Assembly (NCBI GenBank): GCA_016841825.1
Contig: JAENYK010000003.1
Span: 124,001 to 188,000 of the forward strand
DNA length: 64,000 nucleotides
Source: Halothermothrix sp.
GTDB lineage: Bacteria; Bacillota; Halanaerobiia; DY22613
Reading direction: 5' to 3'
The notes beneath the pieces are model-generated. The model saw only the letters and a list, made by a program, of their open reading frames with translations, was not told the origin of the DNA and did not search any database. The translations under genes were made by a program, and so were the position numbers. Shown piece by piece: positions 55,149-64,000 of the stretch (the stretch's first letter is position 1; every line of letters starts with the position of its first letter).

Positions 55149-56146
55149 GACTGCACCCCCTTTTTCTTCCCAATAAGCATTTCAGCACAGATCAGTGTAA
55201 TTCCAATCAGTAAAAATATTTGATACCGTTGATGATAATTTTTCTTTCGGGTAGTCGTATATTCATTCTTTTTTAATTTATCAATAAATTGATTATACAT
55301 TGATTCCAGGCTGGCTATATCGCTACCGGAGATATATGCACCGGAGGCACTAAGAGCAATGTCCTTTAGTAAACTTTCATCTAAATTTGATTTGACCACA
55401 TTTCCATTTTCATCTTTTAAGAACTGACGGTGTCCATCTTCCACTACCGGGATCAATTCACCACTGGTCGTACCCATACCGATTACTAATACCTGAATAC
55501 CTGCCTCTGCTGCATCTCTGACAATCTTTACTGGGTCACTTAGATGATTTTCACCATCAGTGATAAGAATCAAGACCTTATTTTCTGCAGCTACATTTTC
55601 AAAAGCTCTCATCGCACCCTCGATAGCCTCTCCAATAGCGGTGCCACCTTGCGGCATGATCTCTGGATTCAGTGATTCAACACCCTGCATAAACGCATTA
55701 TAATCAACAGTTAAAGGAACCTGTAGAAAACTGGTTCCGGCAAAAGTAATTAAACCCACCCGATCACCCTGTAATTGATCAACCATATCCTGAATGATTA
55801 ACTTTCCCCGCTGTAGACGACTCGGTTTAACGTCTTCTGCCAACATACTCTTGGAAGCATCCATTGCAATGATAACATCCACTCCCCGATGTGTCACCGT
55901 CTCCCAGCGAAAACCCCATTGGGGACCTAAGAGAGCCACAAGGACAAAAGATACACCTGTTAATAACAGACCAATCTTTAATCTTTTCTCAGTAGGGTTG
56001 TAGTTATTCAACAGTTGGGATAAAAGACTGGAATCGATCAATCTGGCCAGATCCCGCTGACGAATCTTATTGCTCCAGATATAGAAAATCAGTAGAATTG
56101 GAATCAGGCAAAATGTATAAAGGTAATGTAGATTTTCGAATCTCAT
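55145..56146 (-). CDS. batB: BatB-like VWA-domain protein
   Basis: A 333-residue protein from ATG 56146, which overlaps the batA stop in ATGA. Two N-terminal helices precede a von Willebrand A domain with the complete MIDAS: AMDASKSM (D-x-S-x-S), GGTAIG (Thr) and LITDGENH (Asp). A C-terminal helix anchors it. MIDAS domains bind divalent metal and partner proteins. Confidence 0.87.
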   Translation of the reverse strand: MRFENLHYLYTFCLIPILLIFYIWSNKIRQRDLARLIDSSLLSQLLNNYNPTEKRLKIGLLLTGVSFVLVALLGPQWGFRWETVTHRGVDVIIAMDASKSMLAEDVKPSRLQRGKLIIQDMVDQLQGDRVGLITFAGTSFLQVPLTVDYNAFMQGVESLNPEIMPQGGTAIGEAIEGAMRAFENVAAENKVLILITDGENHLSDPVKIVRDAAEAGIQVLVIGMGTTSGELIPVVEDGHRQFLKDENGNVVKSNLDESLLKDIALSASGAYISGSDIASLESMYNQFIDKLKKNEYTTTRKKNYHQRYQIFLLIGITLICAEMLIGKKKGVQS

Positions 56147-57150
56147 GGTAATCGCCTCATTACAGTATTTTGTAAGACAATCTCTAAACAAAGACTAAGC
56201 AGACCCAAAATAATAAAATAACCAAATATTTCTTTATATTGATAGAATTGATTCATCTCAATCTCTGTTTTTTCCAATTTATCTATCTCATCATAAATAT
56301 GATACAATTCCTCTGTATCTGTTGCCCGATAATAGCGACCGCCGGTCTTTTCAGCTACCTCGGTTAATAACTGGTCATCGATATCTATCCGGACATTTTG
56401 ATAGACTTTGGTGCCAAAAGGAGTAGTCACTGGATATGGAACCAAATCGCGACTTCCTGCCCCAATAGTATATATTTTGATTCCCAAAGCTTTTGCAGCC
56501 TCAGCAGCCACTTCCGGAGTAATCTCACCCTGATTATTATTACCATCTGTTAACAAGATCAAAACTTTACTTTTGGCGTCACTATCTTTCAACCTATCAA
56601 GAGAAGCCATAATGGCAGAACCAATGGCTGTACCATCCTCAACCATTCCAATCTCAATCTCTGCCATCCGTTGAACCAGCCATTCCTGATCCCAGGTCAA
56701 AGGAGCCACTGTATACGGTCTCCCCGCAAAGATCACCATCCCCAGACGGTCATTCACTCTCCGGGGAACAAAATCTTCCAATACCTGTTTGACAATATCT
56801 AATCTATTATGCCTTTTTCCTCCGATGGTAAAATCTTCTGCCAACATACTCGTGGATATATCGACAGCTAACACAATATCAATACCCTCTTCGACCACTC
56901 TTTCTTTCCGAACCCCCAATTGAGGTCTGGCCAGTGCTATAATCAATAACAACAGAGCCAGTGTCCGTAAAAGTGGGATAAGGGGCTGTAAACGCACTCG
57001 CCAGGAGCCCGACAATCCTGTCAGATGGCTTACTGACGGATAACGAATGCTGACCTTCCTACCTCTGATATATTTAAAATATAATATTACCGGAATTAAT
57101 AGGATTAGAAGCAGAAAAAGGGAATCTTTCAAGATCAAGTTTTTATACAA
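56143..57150 (-). CDS. batA: BatA-like VWA-domain protein
   Basis: A 335-residue protein starting with TTG 57150 after AAGGGGGAGAGG. Layout as batB: N-terminal helices, VWA domain with AVDISTSM (D-x-S-x-S), DGTAIG and LLTDGNNN, and a C-terminal helix. It overlaps the preceding gene by 8 bp. BatA and BatB are paralogues that probably form one complex. Confidence 0.87.
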   Translation of the reverse strand: MYKNLILKDSLFLLLILLIPVILYFKYIRGRKVSIRYPSVSHLTGLSGSWRVRLQPLIPLLRTLALLLLIIALARPQLGVRKERVVEEGIDIVLAVDISTSMLAEDFTIGGKRHNRLDIVKQVLEDFVPRRVNDRLGMVIFAGRPYTVAPLTWDQEWLVQRMAEIEIGMVEDGTAIGSAIMASLDRLKDSDAKSKVLILLTDGNNNQGEITPEVAAEAAKALGIKIYTIGAGSRDLVPYPVTTPFGTKVYQNVRIDIDDQLLTEVAEKTGGRYYRATDTEELYHIYDEIDKLEKTEIEMNQFYQYKEIFGYFIILGLLSLCLEIVLQNTVMRRLP

Positions 57151-58114
57151 CTTCCTCTCCCCCTTCCTCTATTTCCACTATCTTAGTCTCATCTACAAAA
57201 TTTCTCGCTTTAATAAAAGCCTGATGAATCTGTTCATACTCCGGAATATGACGGGCATATTTGACCAGATCTGCATGCTGAAGAAAATCTTTTAATAACT
57301 CCTGATGCTGTTGGGACAGTTTTAATCTCAGCAAAGCCTGTTCTAAAAACTCCTGAGTTGTCATCTCCCGGGCTTTAACAGTATATCGATTCTCAATGTA
57401 TTCCCTGACTATTTCAGAAAGAATAGTAAAATATTTATCAATCTGACCTTCTTCCAGAAGATCGGAAGTTTCTAAAGCGGCCAGTCGTTGATACGCAACG
57501 ACATGCGCGGGCAAAGGTGTAGATAAGGTTTCTACATTATGTTGTCTCTTTTTGAAATAATGCCAGATCAAAACTCCTATCACAATCAACATAATTAGAC
57601 CAACTAGAAGATAATATAACATATAATCAGACGGTACCTCAGCCAATGGTTTTAGATCTCTAATATCACTGTCCTGACTGTTTAATAGGCTTTCCACAAG
57701 CAGAATCGATGGTTCCGTTTTCCATTCAGCTTTTTCCCCATCAGGGGTGGTATAGGGAATACTAATTTCCGGGAAGATATACTCCCCTGGTTCAAATGTA
57801 GTAAAATGATAGCTGATAGTATGCTGCACAATCCCCCATCTTTTATTAACCTGTGCGTCTCCAACCATTACCTGTTCAACTTTTTCAGGTGGTACAATCT
57901 CTGGTAATTGGATAGAATATCCTGGTTCTGTCAGCACGGTAAGGTTTAAAATCATCTGATCTCCTATATGGTAAATATCTTGCGAAAAATCTATATTAAT
58001 CTCTACAGGTCCAGTAAATTCAGGTTTAGTCTGAATGTACCAGATACCCACACCAATCACTGCAAGTACAATAATAACTATCCCCATTATCCCTAGTTTT
58101 TTAGATAATCTCAT
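57143..58114 (-). CDS. Bat-operon membrane protein with BatD-like ectodomain (DUF4381-like)
   Basis: A 323-residue protein: N-terminal helix (about 7-28), an extracellular beta domain (about 35-150; IYHIGDQMILNLTVLTEPGYSIQLPE), a second helix (about 165-187) and a C-terminal cytoplasmic helical region. The position between the DUF58 and batA genes is that of the DUF4381-type protein of other bat operons. I start at ATG 58114 with AAGGAG upstream. Confidence 0.72.
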   Translation of the reverse strand: MRLSKKLGIMGIVIIVLAVIGVGIWYIQTKPEFTGPVEINIDFSQDIYHIGDQMILNLTVLTEPGYSIQLPEIVPPEKVEQVMVGDAQVNKRWGIVQHTISYHFTTFEPGEYIFPEISIPYTTPDGEKAEWKTEPSILLVESLLNSQDSDIRDLKPLAEVPSDYMLYYLLVGLIMLIVIGVLIWHYFKKRQHNVETLSTPLPAHVVAYQRLAALETSDLLEEGQIDKYFTILSEIVREYIENRYTVKAREMTTQEFLEQALLRLKLSQQHQELLKDFLQHADLVKYARHIPEYEQIHQAFIKARNFVDETKIVEIEEGGEEVV

Positions 58115-58129
58115 AATCCCCACTCCTTG

Positions 58130-59005
58130 TTACATCCGGTTCTTTCGGGCCTTGAAATATCTTATCAAAATATCAAGATACTCCCGGTCTGTTCTAATAT
58201 CAATGGATTTGAGGCCAGCGGAAGTAAAGATACGTTTTCGCTGTTCCTGATTGCCCTCAAATTTTTGCCGATATTCCCCTCGAATCCGGGGATTGGAACT
58301 ATCCAATACAATCTCAGTCCCAGTCTCAGCATCCTGAAAACTGATCAAACCAATAGGAGGGAGTTCTTCTTCTACTGGATCAGTGATTGTGATTGGGATC
58401 AAGTCATGGCGTTTACTGGCAATCTGAATGGCTTTTTCATAACCACTATCTATAAAATCAGAAATCAGAAAGCAGATAGTACTCTGTTTAGTAACCTTAG
58501 TCACATACTCCAAAACACCGGTTAGATCAGTGCCATAATGTTCAGGTGTAAAATACAACAGCTCACGAATGACCCGCAATACATGTTTCCTTCCTTTACG
58601 GGGAGGAATGTGTTTTTCAATCTTATCTGAAAAGATAATCAAACCCACTTTATCATTATTTTCAATGGCAGAAAAAGCCAGTAAAGCACACAATTCTGCT
58701 GTTAGTTCGTTTTTTAAGTTATTGACTGTGCCGAAGTGAAATGATGAACTGGCATCAACCAGTAACATAATAGTCTGTTCCCGCTCTTCTTCAAACTCTT
58801 TGACATATGGCTGACCCATACGGGCAGTTACATTCCAATCAATTGAACGAATCTCATCACCGGGCAGATATTGACGGACTTCACTAAATTCAATTCCTAC
58901 ACCTTTGAAAGCACTGGCATACATCCCTGCCAACATATTATCCGCCAGCCGATTAGTCTTGATCTGAATTTTACGTACCTTTTTTAGAATCTCTTCATTA
59001 ATCAT
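58130..59005 (-). CDS. DUF58 domain protein
   Basis: A 291-residue cytosolic protein with the DUF58 signature YLPGDEIRSIDWNVTARMG, followed by the VWA-like LLVDASSSFHFG. DUF58 proteins are nearly always encoded next to MoxR ATPases, as here. Start ATG 59005, with GGAAGG about 12 bp upstream. The role is probably as MoxR partner in assembling or activating the membrane VWA proteins. Confidence 0.9.
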   Translation of the reverse strand: MINEEILKKVRKIQIKTNRLADNMLAGMYASAFKGVGIEFSEVRQYLPGDEIRSIDWNVTARMGQPYVKEFEEEREQTIMLLVDASSSFHFGTVNNLKNELTAELCALLAFSAIENNDKVGLIIFSDKIEKHIPPRKGRKHVLRVIRELLYFTPEHYGTDLTGVLEYVTKVTKQSTICFLISDFIDSGYEKAIQIASKRHDLIPITITDPVEEELPPIGLISFQDAETGTEIVLDSSNPRIRGEYRQKFEGNQEQRKRIFTSAGLKSIDIRTDREYLDILIRYFKARKNRM

Positions 59006-59025
59006 AAACAATCATCCTTCCTGGT

Positions 59026-60018
59026 TTAAGGTACTGGAATCTCGTCAAAGATTTTCTGAATCAGATCCTCAGAAGTCAGTCCTTCTGCCTCAGCCTCATA
59101 AGTTACAGCAATCCGATGACGTAAAACATCCATCCCAATAGTTTTTACGTCATGAGGAATGACATATCCTCTTCCCTGAATGAAAGCAAAAGCTTTGGCA
59201 GCCAGACAAAGGTTAATGGTGGCTCTGGGAGATGCTCCATATTCTATTAGATTGATCAGTTCTTGCAGTCCATATTCTTCAGGATTACGGGAAGCAAAAA
59301 CCAGATCAATAATGTAATCTTTAATCTTCTCATCCAGATAAATCTGATCTACAACACTACGCAAATCCATAATCTCTTCAGGAGTGATCACCTGATCAAC
59401 AGAGTTGTCACGTTTTGTGAAGGCCATACGATTTAAAATTTCTTTTTCTTCATCTATTTTCGGATAGGTAATCTTAACTTTCAGCATAAAACGATCTAAT
59501 TGGGCCTCTGGTAAAGGATAGGTTCCCTGTTGTTCTAATGGGTTTTGAGTAGCTAATACCAAAAAAGGTCTGGATAAGAAGAAAGTTTCCTCACCAATAG
59601 TGACTTGCTTTTCCTGCATTGCCTCTAACAGAGCACTTTGCACTTTGGCTGGTGCCCGATTAATCTCATCAGCCAGAATAATATTAGCAAAAATTGGTCC
59701 CTTCTTGGTGACAAAATCACCTCTTTGCGGATTATATACCAGTGTACCAACTAAATCAGCTGGTAGAAGATCTGGAGTGAACTGAATTCGTTGATATTTA
59801 GCAGCAATCGCCGAGGCCAGGGTCTCTACTGATAGTGACTTGGCTAGACCGGGTACACCTTCTAATAGAATATGACCATTAGCCAAAAGTCCCACTATCA
59901 GTCTATCGACCAGATCCTTTTGCCCAACAACAACTCTACCAATCTGTTCTTTCAATCGAATGATCACTTGACTTTTGTTCTGTACCAGTTCTTGAATCGC
60001 AGTAACTTGATAGTCCAC
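59026..60018 (-). CDS. MoxR family AAA+ ATPase
   Basis: A 330-residue AAA+ protein: Walker A GVPGLAKS, Walker B ILADEINRAP, sensor LATQNPLEQQGTYPLPEAQLDRF (key N-P and R-F) and the C-terminal GASPRATINL lid. MoxR ATPases act as chaperones maturing metal-containing or VWA complexes. I start at GTG 60018, 8 bp after AAGGGAG. It is first of the eight-gene bat operon. No clear promoter was found in 60019-60308. Confidence 0.93.
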   Translation of the reverse strand: MDYQVTAIQELVQNKSQVIIRLKEQIGRVVVGQKDLVDRLIVGLLANGHILLEGVPGLAKSLSVETLASAIAAKYQRIQFTPDLLPADLVGTLVYNPQRGDFVTKKGPIFANIILADEINRAPAKVQSALLEAMQEKQVTIGEETFFLSRPFLVLATQNPLEQQGTYPLPEAQLDRFMLKVKITYPKIDEEKEILNRMAFTKRDNSVDQVITPEEIMDLRSVVDQIYLDEKIKDYIIDLVFASRNPEEYGLQELINLIEYGASPRATINLCLAAKAFAFIQGRGYVIPHDVKTIGMDVLRHRIAVTYEAEAEGLTSEDLIQKIFDEIPVP

Positions 60019-60308
60019 TTCTAACACTCCCTTAACTTTTAATTCGATTTTATCAAAATAATTTTAGCTCAGATTTTTCACGAAATTGTTACAGATGAAG
60101 AAAAAAGTGCAGTAAAGCTGAATTTTCAACTTTAAAGACATCCTTTATTTTAGTTCGATCAGATGAAGGTTAGTACCTGCCTGAAAAAAGAATTTTGCTA
60201 GAATATGAAGGAGATATTGAGAAAAAACTAGCCAGCTTCTATGGTTTATGATAAAATCTAGTTATACAATCATTTCGTCTTATATCCATCCGAAGGGAGA
60301 GAATTAAT

Positions 60309-60956
60309 TTGCAATATTATATCTTTTCTGTACTGTTAGCTTATTTCTTTGGCTCTATTAGCCCAAGCGTACTTTTGGGTAAATATATCTACAGACGTGA
60401 TTTACGGGCTTATGGTAGTAACAATCCCGGAACATGTAATACTGTGTATGTGTTAGGAGTCAAAGCCGGTGCGATTGTTTTGCTCGTTGATGCCTTTAAG
60501 GGTATTGCTCCACTCTGGATAGTTAGTCAACTTTTCGCTCCATCAGTTGCTGATCCTCAATTTCTTCTCTTATTAACCGCCTTCTCTGCCGTCTTAGGCC
60601 ATTGTGCCAGTATCTTCCTCAGACTTAAAGGTGGCAAAGGTTTTGCAACTTTTTGTGGTGTCACTATTTTTCTTTTTCCCAAAATATCAATAATTTTGTT
60701 CGTTATCTTCACCCTGACTGTGCTAATCAGTAAATATATTACTATTGGAACTTTTACAGTAGTAATTCTGTCTCCTCTGGTACAGGTCTATAACCACTAT
60801 TTGGACCCTACATTTACCATTAAATCTTTAACAGTACTCTTTGCCATTAGTCTTCTGGTCATTTATCGTCATCGTGAAAATGTAGTAAAATTAATCAAAG
60901 GTACTGAGATATCTATTCGAACACCACGGATCAGTAATGAGGAATTACATGGTTAA
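60309..60956 (+). CDS. plsY: Glycerol-3-phosphate acyltransferase PlsY-like
   Basis: PlsY transfers acyl groups from acyl-phosphate to glycerol-3-phosphate, the first step of phospholipid synthesis. The 215-residue protein has five helices and the three motifs: GSNNPGTCN (usual form GSGNxGATN), LRLKGGKGFATFCG and RHRENVVKLIKGTE. Starts with TTG. Motif 1 is altered at two positions, so this may be a divergent paralogue. Confidence 0.85.
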   Translation: MQYYIFSVLLAYFFGSISPSVLLGKYIYRRDLRAYGSNNPGTCNTVYVLGVKAGAIVLLVDAFKGIAPLWIVSQLFAPSVADPQFLLLLTAFSAVLGHCASIFLRLKGGKGFATFCGVTIFLFPKISIILFVIFTLTVLISKYITIGTFTVVILSPLVQVYNHYLDPTFTIKSLTVLFAISLLVIYRHRENVVKLIKGTEISIRTPRISNEELHG

Positions 60957-61093
60957 TCTATTTCCAAAACTAAGAAACTATCTTCACTAACCGTTTCGAG
61001 TTAGCAGTACGAGCGCCAGGCAAGATAAAGAAAAGTTTTCTTCACTTTCTTGCACTTACCCTTCTACAGATGCATAGTTTGCCAGACACAAAA

Positions 61094-61132
61094 AGCCTTT
61101 CATCCGAGAAAATATACTCAGGATGAAAGGCT
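61094..61132 (-). terminator. Terminator after the PlsC-like gene
   Basis: AGCCTTTCATCC/GGATGAAAGGCT 12-bp stem, 15-nt loop, TTTTT on the minus strand, starting 5 bp after the stop at 61137. Confidence 0.88.
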
Positions 61133-61136
61133 CACA

Positions 61137-61865
61137 TCAAACATTTCTATCTTTCCGATTTCGAATAATCAAATCCCATTCACCATCAAATGGGCGTAAA
61201 GCCCCCTGACATAGATTAGTCATCCAATTCATCTTATCGGGATGTGGGCCATCCCCGGGATAAGTTGGAGTCAGATCTTTGACCACCAGAGCCATTCGCC
61301 GGGCAAAATCCTCATCTGTCTCCTCCGAAGCACAGAACAGTGGTTCACCAAATCGGATATGAACCGGCTTCTGATAGGATAATTGATGACTCCCTGCGAT
61401 AGCAGCAGGCAAAATCGGAACCTGTAACTTTCGGGCTACACTAAAAGCTCCTACATGAAATGGAAATTGCTTTCCTTCACCATGGGCAATCCGCCCTTCC
61501 GGAAAGATCCCCAGAACATGACCTTGTTTAATCACCGTCAACATACTTTTCATCGTCTTGACCCGGGAACTAGGATCATCGCGATGAATTGGCACGATTG
61601 GTTTGTCCATAAAGTTAATAAAGGTTCGATTCCACCATTTATCATATATTCCATCATACTCAGCCACAAACATCAATCTGGGTTGAGCAGGTAAGATTGT
61701 ATAATAATAAAAAGGATCAGACCAATTTAAATGATTAGAGATTAAAATATAAGGACCTGTTTTTGGAATATTTTCTTTACCATCTACTTTGATATTTAGT
61801 GCTGATTTGAATAATCGATCCACTAGTTTACGGGCAACCCTAAATTGAATTGGAGGTTTCTTCAT
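61137..61865 (-). CDS. 1-acyl-glycerol-3-phosphate acyltransferase, PlsC family
   Basis: A 242-residue acyltransferase with the H-x4-D catalytic motif SNHLNWSD, the substrate-binding FPEGRIAHGEG and VPILPAAIAGS. It would make phosphatidic acid from lysophosphatidic acid, the step after PlsY, whose gene converges on it. Start ATG 61865 with AAGGAAG 8 bp upstream. It follows the sugar permease genes by 27 bp and may be read with them, an odd pairing. Confidence 0.88.
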   Translation of the reverse strand: MKKPPIQFRVARKLVDRLFKSALNIKVDGKENIPKTGPYILISNHLNWSDPFYYYTILPAQPRLMFVAEYDGIYDKWWNRTFINFMDKPIVPIHRDDPSSRVKTMKSMLTVIKQGHVLGIFPEGRIAHGEGKQFPFHVGAFSVARKLQVPILPAAIAGSHQLSYQKPVHIRFGEPLFCASEETDEDFARRMALVVKDLTPTYPGDGPHPDKMNWMTNLCQGALRPFDGEWDLIIRNRKDRNV

Positions 61866-61892
61866 TATGATCACTTCCTTAACTAGAATAAA

Positions 61893-62729
61893 TTATTTTT
61901 CACCACCAAAGGTTAAACCCTGAATGATATATTTCTGCAATAATAGTGCCAGTAAAAATACTGGTAACAGGATGATGGTTCCGGCAGCAGTCATCATTCC
62001 CCAATCAGGCCCAAACTGCCCCATAAATCCACTAACAGCCACCGGTGCAGTTTTAATAGTTGAACTAGTTAAAACCAAAGCATAGAGAAAATCATTCCAT
62101 GACATGATAAAAGAAAAAATCGCCGCCACTACCAACCCAGGTGCAACCAGCGGCAGAAAAATTGAAATAAATACCCGCAGGCGTCCTGCTCCATCCAACA
62201 TCGCTGCTTCCTCAAAAGCACCCGGAACTCCTTTAAAAAAGGGAATCAATAACCAGATCACATATGGGAGACTAAAGCTTGTATGAGCCAAAATCAATGC
62301 CCCATACGTGTCCAATAAACCCATTCTGGAGACCAACAAAAAGATGGGCAAGCTCAAAGTAATCGGCGGAATCATCCGACTAACCAGAACCCCTAAACTA
62401 AGAGTACCACTACCTCTAAACTTGAATCTGGCAAAACCATAGGCAGCCAATGATCCAAGCCCAAGTGAGATTATAGTAGTCACAATCGCAATAATTCCAC
62501 TGTTTTTCAGATAATCTAAAAATGATCTTTCAAACAAGATATTCTGATAATTAGTCAATGTTGGTTTGAAAGATTCGAAAGGTGAGATGGATGTCCAGAT
62601 CTTAATCTTAGGTTTTAGACTGGTTGAGACCACCATATAAATTGGAAAAAGTTCTACTACCAAAATTGCCAGAACAACAAGATAAAACAATACTTTTTTC
62701 CAGACACTCCATTCTTTAAAACCGAACAT
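61893..62729 (-). CDS. Sugar ABC transporter permease, MalG type
   Basis: A 278-residue six-helix permease of the carbohydrate CUT1 class. The EAA loop reads EEAAMLDGAGRLRVFISIFLPLVAPG (key E-A-A, D-G-A, G, P), which docks on the ATPase. Pairs with the MalF-type gene just upstream. Start ATG 62729, with AGGGG 9 bp upstream. No ATPase gene is visible in the window; a shared MsmK-like ATPase is possible. Confidence 0.9.
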   Translation of the reverse strand: MFGFKEWSVWKKVLFYLVVLAILVVELFPIYMVVSTSLKPKIKIWTSISPFESFKPTLTNYQNILFERSFLDYLKNSGIIAIVTTIISLGLGSLAAYGFARFKFRGSGTLSLGVLVSRMIPPITLSLPIFLLVSRMGLLDTYGALILAHTSFSLPYVIWLLIPFFKGVPGAFEEAAMLDGAGRLRVFISIFLPLVAPGLVVAAIFSFIMSWNDFLYALVLTSSTIKTAPVAVSGFMGQFGPDWGMMTAAGTIILLPVFLLALLLQKYIIQGLTFGGEK

Positions 62730-62741
62730 TCCTACCAACCC

Positions 62742-63668
62742 CTATTCACGATACATATTTTTAACCAGAAATGTTGTAAAGATTAATGCGATAAACACTA
62801 GTATATATGAAGCTGCTGAAGCATAACCCATATCCCAGAAATTAAAGGCGTATTTATAGATATGGACTGAGAGTAAGGTGGTTGAAGTACCTGGCCCTCC
62901 TCCAGTCATAACAAATATCTCGGGAAATGCCTTTAATGCATCCACAGTTCGCAAGATTATCGCAATAAGAATCGTCGGTTTCAACAATGGAATAGTGATA
63001 TGAACCAGAGTATTCCATTTGGAAGCTCCATCCAGATAAGCAGCTTCAAATGTCTCTTTTGGCAATCCAGATAACCCTGCATACAGTATAATAAACATAA
63101 ATGGCCACATTCTCCAGATATCCTGGATAATAATCGCCATAAATGCAGTTTTCGGATGACTTAACCATTCAATCGCCCCTAATCCCAACTTCTCCAAAAA
63201 GAAATTAGCCGCACCATATTGAGGGTTGAAGATAAATCTAAAGGTCATCCCAGAGACCACTGGCAAGACAAAGATTGGTAATAATAACAAAGCCCTTGCC
63301 ACTTGACTTCCCCAAAACTCTCGATTGAATAAGATAGCCACAGCAAAACCGATGATCAATTCAAATATAACAGCTATTACAACGAAAGAGAGTTGTAAAC
63401 CCAGAGCACTCCAGAACTCTTCAAACCCCAGTATCCGTAGATAATTCCCAAGACCTATCCAGATTGGTTCACTCTGTTCTAACATATTCCATTGATGAAG
63501 AGATATCTTCAGTGAATAGAGTAATGGATATAAAAGTACAATCCCCAATAGTAGCAGAGCTGGACCAACAAAGGCAAATGGAGTAATCTTTTTACGGAAA
63601 TAATGGTATTTCCCATGTTGGGAAATACCATTACTCCACTCAATTATCTTTTTACTTAAGGTATCCAT
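62742..63668 (-). CDS. Sugar ABC transporter permease, MalF type
   Basis: A 308-residue permease with six helices and the EAA loop FEAAYLDGASKWNTLVHITIPLLKP (key E-A-A, D-G-A, P). The open frame reaches 63707, but the ATG at 63668 avoids extra overlap with the binding-protein gene, so the start is uncertain. Substrate cannot be told from the permease. Confidence 0.88.
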   Translation of the reverse strand: MDTLSKKIIEWSNGISQHGKYHYFRKKITPFAFVGPALLLLGIVLLYPLLYSLKISLHQWNMLEQSEPIWIGLGNYLRILGFEEFWSALGLQLSFVVIAVIFELIIGFAVAILFNREFWGSQVARALLLLPIFVLPVVSGMTFRFIFNPQYGAANFFLEKLGLGAIEWLSHPKTAFMAIIIQDIWRMWPFMFIILYAGLSGLPKETFEAAYLDGASKWNTLVHITIPLLKPTILIAIILRTVDALKAFPEIFVMTGGGPGTSTTLLSVHIYKYAFNFWDMGYASAASYILVFIALIFTTFLVKNMYRE

Positions 63669-64000
63669 TTTGCTCAAGGATCTCCTTAATCTTCTGATCC
63701 ATCTCATTAACTGCTTGTTCTGAAGTCATCTCTCCACTAAGTGCATTGGCAAAATAAGTGCGGACAACATCAGAGATCTCGCTGTACTCGGGGAATCTTG
63801 GACGGTTAACACCGATCTCAAAGTTCTCCAGCTGTGCCTGATACCAGGGGTATTCCTTCTGTAAATCTGGATCTGTTAGCAGATCTTTGCGAACCGGGCT
63901 CATACCTTTTTTGACTAATTTTTCACCCGCTTCTTTGCTAGCCCACCAATAAGCGAACTCTGCAGCTGCGGCTTTATTCTCAGCATCTTTTGGAATCGCT
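63652..64000 (-). CDS. Sugar ABC transporter substrate-binding protein (C-terminal part)
   Basis: The frame is open to the window edge and gives 115 codons of the C-terminal lobe: IPKDAENKAAAAEFAYWWASKEAGEKL, SPVRKDLLTDPDL and a closing Met-Asp-rich helix, all typical of family 1 sugar-binding proteins. It would be a lipoprotein upstream of the two permeases. The N-terminus lies outside the window. Confidence 0.9.
   Translation of the reverse strand, partial: AIPKDAENKAAAAEFAYWWASKEAGEKLVKKGMSPVRKDLLTDPDLQKEYPWYQAQLENFEIGVNRPRFPEYSEISDVVRTYFANALSGEMTSEQAVNEMDQKIKEILEQNGYLK

Noticed and set aside
60990-61075. Hairpin-like stretch after plsY as a terminator
   Set aside because: The GCAAG..CTTGC pairing needs gaps and lacks a T tract on the plus strand.
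1-64000. CRISPR arrays, rRNA, tRNA and intact insertion sequences
   Set aside because: No regularly spaced repeats, no rRNA-like blocks, no cloverleaf with a GTTCGA-type loop in intergenic DNA, and no intact transposase were found.

Overview
The window is chromosomal core DNA of a low-GC Bacillota (Firmicute). The evidence is the presence of PolC, CodY, HslUV, TrmFO, RnpM/YlxR and CheC/CheD, consensus sigma-A promoters, strong GGAGG ribosome binding sites and frequent TTG/GTG starts. Gene order from dprA through smg, topA, trmFO, hslVU, codY, che genes, rpsB, tsf, pyrH, frr, uppS, cdsA, dxr, rseP, proS, polC, rimP, nusA, ylxRQ to infB matches the Bacillus-type arrangement, with the flagellar genes missing. 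A class III-like hybrid cluster protein, a predicted glutamate 2,3-aminomutase and a batABCDE operon suggest an anaerobe, perhaps Halanaerobiia-like; that assignment is an inference and is weak.

Bases 1-34400 (all minus strand) are housekeeping genes: translation (infB, ylxQ, rnpM, nusA, rimP, proS, frr, tsf, rpsB), replication and topology (polC, topA, dprA), isoprenoid and envelope synthesis (ispG, dxr, uppS, cdsA, rseP), a five-gene chemotaxis block (cheY-A-W-C-D), and codY with the HslUV protease. Two less usual members sit here: a 145-residue protein of four Cys4 zinc modules and a free-standing single-PASTA protein.

Bases 34500-51700 are accessory. They hold a leaderless beta-lactamase-fold hydrolase, a DUF3231-like protein, yraN-comM, two divergent XRE regulators, the aminomutase, an ABC-2 exporter cassette with its own GntR repressor and a clear operator, and a membrane protein with a (Cys-Ala)5 tail translationally coupled to a radical SAM/SPASM enzyme. 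A lipoprotein, an Rpn-type nuclease and hcp with two tandem CRP/FNR-type operators follow. Next to hcp lies an operon of three tiny related ORFs driven by a perfect consensus promoter.

Bases 51700-60000 are a MoxR-DUF58-BatA-B-C-D-E stress/envelope operon on the minus strand. The right end carries plsY, a PlsC-like acyltransferase, and the two permeases and part of the binding protein of a sugar ABC importer.

The strongest candidates for undescribed biology are the Cys-Ala tail/radical SAM pair (44265-46954), the tiny-ORF operon (50747-51231) and a two-copy intergenic element (18372-18460 and 46976-47124) whose hairpins show compensatory base changes. No rRNA, tRNA or CRISPR array was seen.
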